Positions 58,469-64,000 of a stretch of 64,000 nucleotides of DNA are shown one piece after another (positions within the stretch are counted from its first letter, which is position 1; the number at the start of each line of letters is the position of its first letter). The DNA is taken from positions 496,001 to 560,000 of the forward strand of contig JAGTJL010000010.1 in assembly GCA_020746875.1 (NCBI GenBank), read 5' to 3'. The DNA comes from Rhexocercosporidium sp. MPI-PUGE-AT-0058 (lineage: Eukaryota > Ascomycota > Leotiomycetes > Helotiales). The notes beneath the pieces were generated by a model that searched no databases, had not been told where the DNA came from, and saw only the letters and a program-made list of their open reading frames with translations. A program made the translations under genes and the position numbers.

Positions 58469-59567
58469 ATGGCCAATCGTACAACTCTCGTCCCTCCACC
58501 TCCTCTCAATCCGAACAAGTCTGCTATTGAGAATGTGTTGGAGTTGACTGAGCTGGCAGCAATTGCTCCGGTACGTTTTAATCTCTAGCTATTCTTCCTG
58601 GTTTGCAAAGGAATTGGCTAACTGACCTGGAATAGGACATCTTTTCTAACACTAGACCTCTCTGGCACCCACCCGGAGCGCGAGGAATCTATGGCGGCGC
58701 TGTTATCGCGCAAAGTCTTGCAGCAGCCCAGCGAACGGTCCCCTCGAACTTCTCAGTCCACAGCATGCACTGCTACTTCGTTCTCGCAGGCGACTCCGAA
58801 ATACCAGTGATGTACTACGTCGAGCACGTCCGGGAAGGCAAATCGTTCGCAACACGTACAGTGCAGGCAAGGCAAAGGGGGAAGGCTATCTTCACAACGA
58901 CACTGTCATTCATGCGGGAGAATAGTGGAGGGAAGAAGCAGGTCAAGCATGCCGTGCCTCTGCCCAAGGAGGTGCAGATGCCAGATGAAGAAGACCATGA
59001 TCTCGATACCAATGGGACGAGCCCTTTTATCAGCCGCAGAATTGAGATATTGAATAGAGATAGTGACCACCCGCATGAGAAGAGGACGAGGCAGTGGATC
59101 AAGGCTAGGGGTAGGATAAGTGAGGAGGGTGGACATCAGGCACATCTCAGTGCTTTGGCGTACATGTCTGATTCATATTTCATCGGGACAGTGTCGAGAA
59201 TTCATCCCTTGTACCGCCCCGGAGATCCATCAAATTTAAAGGATGAAGAGGAGTCTGGAGGTAAGAAGAACCCACAGGGATTGCCTGAGATTGGCATGAT
59301 GGTCAGCTTGGATCATAGCATTTATTTCCACGAGCCGAAAGGTTTTAGGGCTGATGAGTGGATGTTTACTGAGATGGCGAGTCCGTGGTCTGGTGATGGT
59401 AGAGGCGTGGTTCAGCAGCATATGTTTGCTGCGGATGGCACACTAGTTGCGACCTGTTTTCAAGAGGTATAGCTTGGCCCCTTGCTTATAGCCTAAGCAC
59501 TTTACTGACGCGATTTTAGGGAGTTGTGAGACTCAAGGAATCGCGAGAACCTGCATCAAAGTTGTGA
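58469..59567 (+). CDS. peroxisomal acyl-CoA thioesterase (TesB/ACOT8 type)
   Basis: Hydrolyses fatty acyl-CoA to free acid and CoA, usually supporting beta-oxidation. Three exons: 58469-58570, 58636-59466, 59520-59567; introns of 65 and 53 bp; 326 aa. The double-hotdog fold is visible: FSNTRPLWHPPGARGIYGG and SMHCYFVLAGD in the first hotdog with VREGKSFATRTVQARQRGK, and LDHSIYFHEP plus EWMFTEMASPWSGDGRGVV in the second, which carries the conserved Asp and the Ser/Gln-rich catalytic strand of the family. The last three residues, encoded by the tiny third exon, are Ser-Lys-Leu, a perfect PTS1 peroxisomal signal; without splicing of intron 2 the signal would be lost. Regulation by fatty acids is suggested by the promoter site. 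Confidence 0.93.
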
Positions 59568-59974
59568 TATTATTGTGATACGGTAGATTGTTTTATTACT
59601 TTATAGGTTTATATCTATCATTTACGTTCTATGATATTGTACTGTTAGATATTTAGTCCCTTGCGGGTGGAGTTAATCTGGTTGCATTAATTGAAATGGA
59701 ATTGTGACATGCTGTAAGTATCTAGATTTTCTTCAACCAAAATGAGTTTTGATTTTATAGTATGAGAGCAACAGCTGAGACTGTCTAAATGTTTCTTTGT
59801 CTTGCGGCTTTTCGTGTCATCCTCGTTACAGCTGAAGTCTGTTCATGTCTGTCACCTGTTCTGCGAGAGCTCTCTACCTATTTCATGCCATGCCTGGCAT
59901 TCATGAACCCGCCTGGATGCTGATATCGATGTGACTTATTCGAAAGATAAATCAACCCGAAAGAAATTCCATGT
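59568..59974. other. intergenic, 3' flank of the thioesterase
   Basis: 407 bp, AT-rich, no gene recognised. Confidence 0.5.
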
Positions 59975-61349
59975 TTGAGTTGTGAAACTAGAGATCGGAG
60001 TTATGGATCCGAGATCTTGAAAAGTAAAGGTGCTGACATGCCTGAAGGGGCTCGTATATTCAGAGTATCTCTTGACATGGAGGAAGGCTGTAAGAACTCA
60101 ACGAGAAACCCTAGGTTTCCCTGCCTAGTATTGGAAGAACTCGGCATTCGAGGGAAAACTATTCAATGCACCGACATGAATCGCGCTTCTTTCACTACTC
60201 TGATGGATACCGCCGTGGAAGGAAAGATGGGTGTTCAATTCACAACAAGATACACACCAGGCATAATGTCGAGTCTATATTTGAACTTCAGCACCATGGG
60301 TCCATCAAACTATTCACAGATGATGTTCTTCTCTTCGAGCAGACCACCGCAACGAGAGATTCCGTGTCCTTCCTTGTCGGCTAGCAAGACGGGCTCCAAT
60401 CTCAGTATCAATTCGAAGCTGGCAGATCCTACAAGATTCGCATTGAAAGATCCCGTCTCTCGAGCCAAACCGCGAGCTCTATCTCCTCGACAGGCAAATC
60501 GCAGAGCATTTGAGCTTCATCTCACAAGAGGAAATGGAACTCGACGTGTTTTCAGAAGCTATGGATCTCGCAAAAGAAGCAGCCGTAGCTACAATCTTTA
60601 TCGGCAACAATGCACAATGGGAGATGAAGGGACAAGACATGAACGATATGCATCTACCAGCAGATGGCTCACGAGACCGAACTATCGCAGCGACCGCAGC
60701 AGTGAATCCTCTTACCATCGTGGTGAACACGACAGGTCTCACTGCAACACCCAGGCTTGACGATGTTCCGGTAGCTTGTAAGCGTGGTACCCTGGACAAG
60801 AATGCGGAAACGCCATCTTCGATGTTTTGTGCGGGGAGGTGAACCGTTATGGTAAATTGCCAATACCGTGGATAAAAGAGTATGAACATATAGCTGTGTA
60901 TGGGAACTTTAGTACGGACACCTATGAGTCGCGGTAGGTCGAATACGTGGAGGGTGTCTTCGTCGGATACAGACAATTTGGTAAGATGTGGGGTACTGAT
61001 AAAGAAGTGCGATGGCCGTTTGGCTTCGGTTTGAGCTATAAGACTTTTCAAGTCACCAATGCAACCTTGGAAGGTTGTTTGGAAGATCTTAGTTAGAGGG
61101 GATCGGTTGTCACAACCAACGTTACGAACACCAAGTAAGGTATCTCGTGCTGAGGTTGTCCAATACATCCTTTCGCCAAGTTCTGGCTCAGAGGATCATT
61201 CAGCCAAACGGCTTGTTGACTTCGACAAGATCATGCTTGGAGCAGGCGACCGTTTCGATCAGCATAAATGTGCAGCGTGCAACATACTAGCATGTTTGAT
61301 GGAAGAAAGTCGAAGGTGGAGGCAGGTGGACATCGACTTTGGCTGTTAA
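59975..61349 (+). pseudogene. GH3 beta-glucosidase relic (PA14 to Fn3-like part)
   Basis: Pieces in all three plus-strand frames line up with the second half of a fungal GH3 beta-glucosidase. A PA14 domain remnant (KLFTDDVLLFEQTTATRDSV; YQFEAGRSYKIRIERSRL) is followed by the GH3 C-terminal domain (AMDLAKEAAVATIFIGNNAQ; NPLTIVVNTTG; YVEGVFVGYRQFG; WPFGFGLSYKTFQ) and a fibronectin-III-like end (EVVQYILSPSSGSEDHSAKR; LVDFDKIMLGAGD). At least four frame changes and several stops (for example the TAG after CYESR-like sequence near 60930) break it. The N-terminal catalytic barrel with the nucleophile Asp is not found upstream, so this is a truncated and old copy. Active relatives release glucose from plant beta-glucosides. 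Confidence 0.7.
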
Positions 61350-61546
61350 CAAGATCTTGTCCAACTAATAGAATGGCAAATGTTAGTACTAAAGTTAATA
61401 AAGAGTTTTACATGTGTCCGTAAAATCTTATATACTTACCCGCTGAAGGAAGATATGAAAAGCAGCAGTCCGACAAGGCCCGTTCTTCCAAGGATCTTAC
61501 TGCCACAATCGCAGCTGGCTGCCGTGACATAAGTTCCCAATAGCTT

Positions 61547-64000
61547 TCAACTGTAATACTGAGTCACAATTTCCTTAAGCTTCTTTATAGACACCGGTTT
61601 CGTGAAAAACAAGTCAACACCACTGTCAGCGGCGGCTTGCTTCGCATCGACCGAGTCCAGCGCCGTTAAGGCGACGATGGCCGAACGAGGCAGGGAGTTC
61701 TGTTTTTCGTAGCTTCGAATTTCTCGACTTGCTTCTATACCGTCCATCATTGGCATTTGGATGTCCATGAAGATGAGTAGAATCTGTGTTGAGGAGGTTT
61801 TGTACGCTTCAACTGCTTCCATTCCATTTGTTGCGGTCATGAATGGACAGCCCATGCGATTGATAGACGTCACGAGAAGCTTCAGGTTAATTGGATTGTC
61901 CTCAACAAGGAGTAAACTTGAACCAGTTCGCTCTATCTTGTTTACTGAAGTGTTCTCGACGGCGCCCTTGATTGGGTCTGGAGTCTGGGTTCGTGGAAAC
62001 GCGACGGGATTCTGCGCCAGTGGAAGGATACTGGCATCTGGGGTAACCTCAATAGGACCTGCTGAAAGGAGGCTGCGATGAATTTGTAGGCAGGAGTCAA
62101 TGACCCCCTGGAACTTCCGAGGTCCGAATCTGTTAAGAGTACTGTCAATACTGTTCGATATATGCAGAGAATAAACAGCCAAGAACCTACGGATTGGATA
62201 AAAGCACAACGTTCATGGGCTTCTTGAAAGTATGCTCGTGAGCTCGGAGCGGTTCCATGCACAATACTATCAACGGCTTTTTCAAAGCTAATACCTGAGA
62301 GAACTCCAGAAGTCGATAGTGAGAATCTTGAATGAATATTATGTCGGCGGGAGTTGAGTCTACCGAGCCCACTGATGTTGTCACTAAGTTGGAAGCCGCT
62401 GCATACCTGGTGATGGTTGAGGCTAGAGCCAAGAGGGCTCCTGATCTCAATGAAGACATGCTAGTTGGTGGTTTTAACAGATCGGCTGATGAATTTAGTC
62501 CCACGATTCCCAGTATCGAGTTTGAAAAAGGTGGTAGCTCTGCAGCAGGTGCTTCGAACTGGGCTTCGGGTCGTTCAAGAGACACCTCGATTTTGATTTC
62601 AGTTCCAACCCCTTCTTCACTTGACACATTTATCTTGCCACCGATAGATCGAACCAGTCGATCCACGATACTCAACCCAAGACCTGTCCCAGGGGCTAAA
62701 GGGTTTTCTTGGTAGAATGGCTTGAACAAAAAATTCGCTAAATAGTCTTGTGACATACCCTTTCCGGTATCTTTGACAGAGAGATTGACGACTCTCCTCA
62801 AAGGTCTTTGGGGGAAGTCTGAGCTTGTTTCCAGATTTTCTGCCGTTACAAGAGACAATGGTCCTGGATCTCTCTCCGCCGACGACAGGTTTTGAGAATC
62901 AGAAGCCATGACTGTATCCGGACAGTCTTTCGGTGGCATATCCTGCCGAAGCGTAACCACAATGGCCCCAGTTGATGTGTACTTCAAGGCATTGCCCACA
63001 AGATTAAGTATGATACGCTTCCATACTGCTCCGTTGGTAAGGAAGAGCCAATCACCAGGGCTGATATCACAGATGACGATGACCTCATCCCACTTCGAAG
63101 AACTCTTGGCTCCATACCTCTGCTGCTCTTGCTTGTGATGAGCCGAGCTGTCTACTATCATGCGGAATTGAACGCTGGTTAGACACTTCATTCAAGTTAG
63201 TGTTGAGCTTTGCAAGAATCAGGATCTTGCATCCTAAACATGCATTGAGATCTTACACTCCAGATCCTTTGACAAATAGGTGGGGATTTATACATACGAT
63301 GGACGTGACCTCCTCAACAAGAATTTCCATATCAACAGCTGACTCGGGATCATCGGCGCTTTGCGATGGCTTTGGCAGAAGGTTGCCATCTTCTTTGACA
63401 TTCTGCCTACTGGTCTGAGAAAATGCAAGAACATTATCGATCGTGTCCAAAAGAGTAGAACCACATGATTCGATGGTGCGAAACAAATCCTGCAAAGAAA
63501 CATCTGAAGCCAAGTCCCGTAGTATCTCAATACTTGCCATAATGCCATGTAGAGGGGACCGCAGCTCGTGAGAAATAGATGATATAAATCTGGACTTCGC
63601 CTTGTCGGCTGCAACTACCTCTAGGCGAGACATTTCAGCGGCCACAGAATTGCTGAAGCTGGCAACGTAGGTAAACTCTTGTCGTCGAAAGACCCGTGCT
63701 GGCTCTGATGTCCAGGCCAGGCAATGTGCGACACAACTATTGTGGACGTTATTCCAAAAAGGGTAGATCATCAATGATGTCACGCCAGGGAGGATACGCC
63801 GTAGTTCTGAGTCTGGCAAATCAATATCGTTGATAGAAAAGCTGTCTTGACAAGTTTCGGCAGGTGTTATATCATGAATTGCTGACTTCAATTCCCCAAT
63901 CAAAGATGCCAAAGACTCCACTGCTACGATACCTTCGTCATCAAAAGTCATGAGCCCACCACTTGGGAAATGCTTCAGCAGTAATTGCAGAGTCTTCTCT
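61547..64000 (-). CDS. hybrid histidine kinase, 5' part outside window
   Basis: Fungal hybrid sensor kinase feeding a phosphorelay (HPt protein, then response regulators). Exons visible (minus): 63298-64000 (continues past the edge), 62191-63185, 61547-62129; introns of 112 and 61 bp. A GAF-like segment (LLLKHFPSGGLMTFDDEGIV; LMIYPFWNNVHNS) precedes HisKA with the phospho-acceptor His in FISSISHELRSPLHG. HATPase follows: N box RIILNLVGNALKYT, DTGKGMSQDY, GTGLGLSIVDRLV. The receiver has LLLVEDNPINLKLL, the phospho-acceptor Asp in IFMDIQMPMMDG and the Lys of FTKPVS. All catalytic residues are present, so it should be functional. The signal sensed lies in the missing N-terminus. The acceptor at 63186 (AAG/TG) was chosen for frame and is weak. 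Confidence 0.9.

Noticed and set aside
1..64000. CRISPR arrays, rRNA genes, bacterial operons
   Set aside because: No regular repeat-spacer pattern or rRNA sequence; the window is clearly eukaryotic.

Overview
The window is nuclear DNA of a filamentous ascomycete (Pezizomycotina), most likely a leotiomycete. This rests on many genes with 42 to 120 bp GT-AG introns, fungal-only families (Zn2Cys6 regulators, 14-TM DHA2 exporters, hybrid histidine kinases, HSP9/HSP12 proteins) and several 2EXR/F-box-like proteins, a family expanded in Helotiales. The last point is an inference from family distribution.

Layout. 0.9-12 kb: a DHA1 drug:H+ antiporter (876-2450), a 2EXR gene with an in-frame stop (2894-3742), a DBF2/SID2 AGC kinase (5053-7225, minus), a four-exon HSP12-like stress protein (8954-9473) and an intact 2EXR gene (11142-11840). 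12.7-18 kb: a DHA2 exporter (minus) and a Zn2Cys6 regulator (minus), with CGG-type palindromes and a shared octamer in their upstream regions. 18.9-25.4 kb: what looks like a rhamnoside-use cluster. A Zn2Cys6 regulator and a GH78 alpha-L-rhamnosidase diverge from a 351 bp promoter holding a CGG-N11-CCG site, followed by a sugar porter. The regulator and the enzyme carry reading-frame breaks; the porter is intact. 25.6-30 kb: a broken Cys-rich F-box-type gene and two more 2EXR genes. 30-37.5 kb: a WBP11-like protein, an F-box-like protein and a ketopantoate-reductase-like protein with a long low-complexity tail.

37.5-45.8 kb is an 8.2 kb stretch without a convincing gene. It holds a 235 bp element with terminal inverted repeats and TA duplications (a candidate Tc1/mariner-type MITE). 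45.8-53.6 kb is an RNA-processing neighbourhood: SUB2/UAP56 (with a 485 bp first intron), RPR2 and POP1 (two RNase P/MRP proteins), with a broken F-box-like gene between the last two. 53.6-64 kb mixes relics (a mucin-like membrane protein and the C-terminal part of a GH3 beta-glucosidase with PA14) with intact genes: an orphan 252-aa protein, a peroxisomal acyl-CoA thioesterase ending in SKL with a CCTCGG palindrome in its promoter, and a hybrid histidine kinase cut by the right edge.

The main theme is a sharp contrast between intact housekeeping genes (DBF2, SUB2, RPR2, POP1, thioesterase) and nearby accessory genes with one or a few clean lesions. No CRISPR array, rRNA or tRNA was recognised. 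Gene models were built by hand from splice signals and reading-frame continuity; transcript data would be the decisive test.
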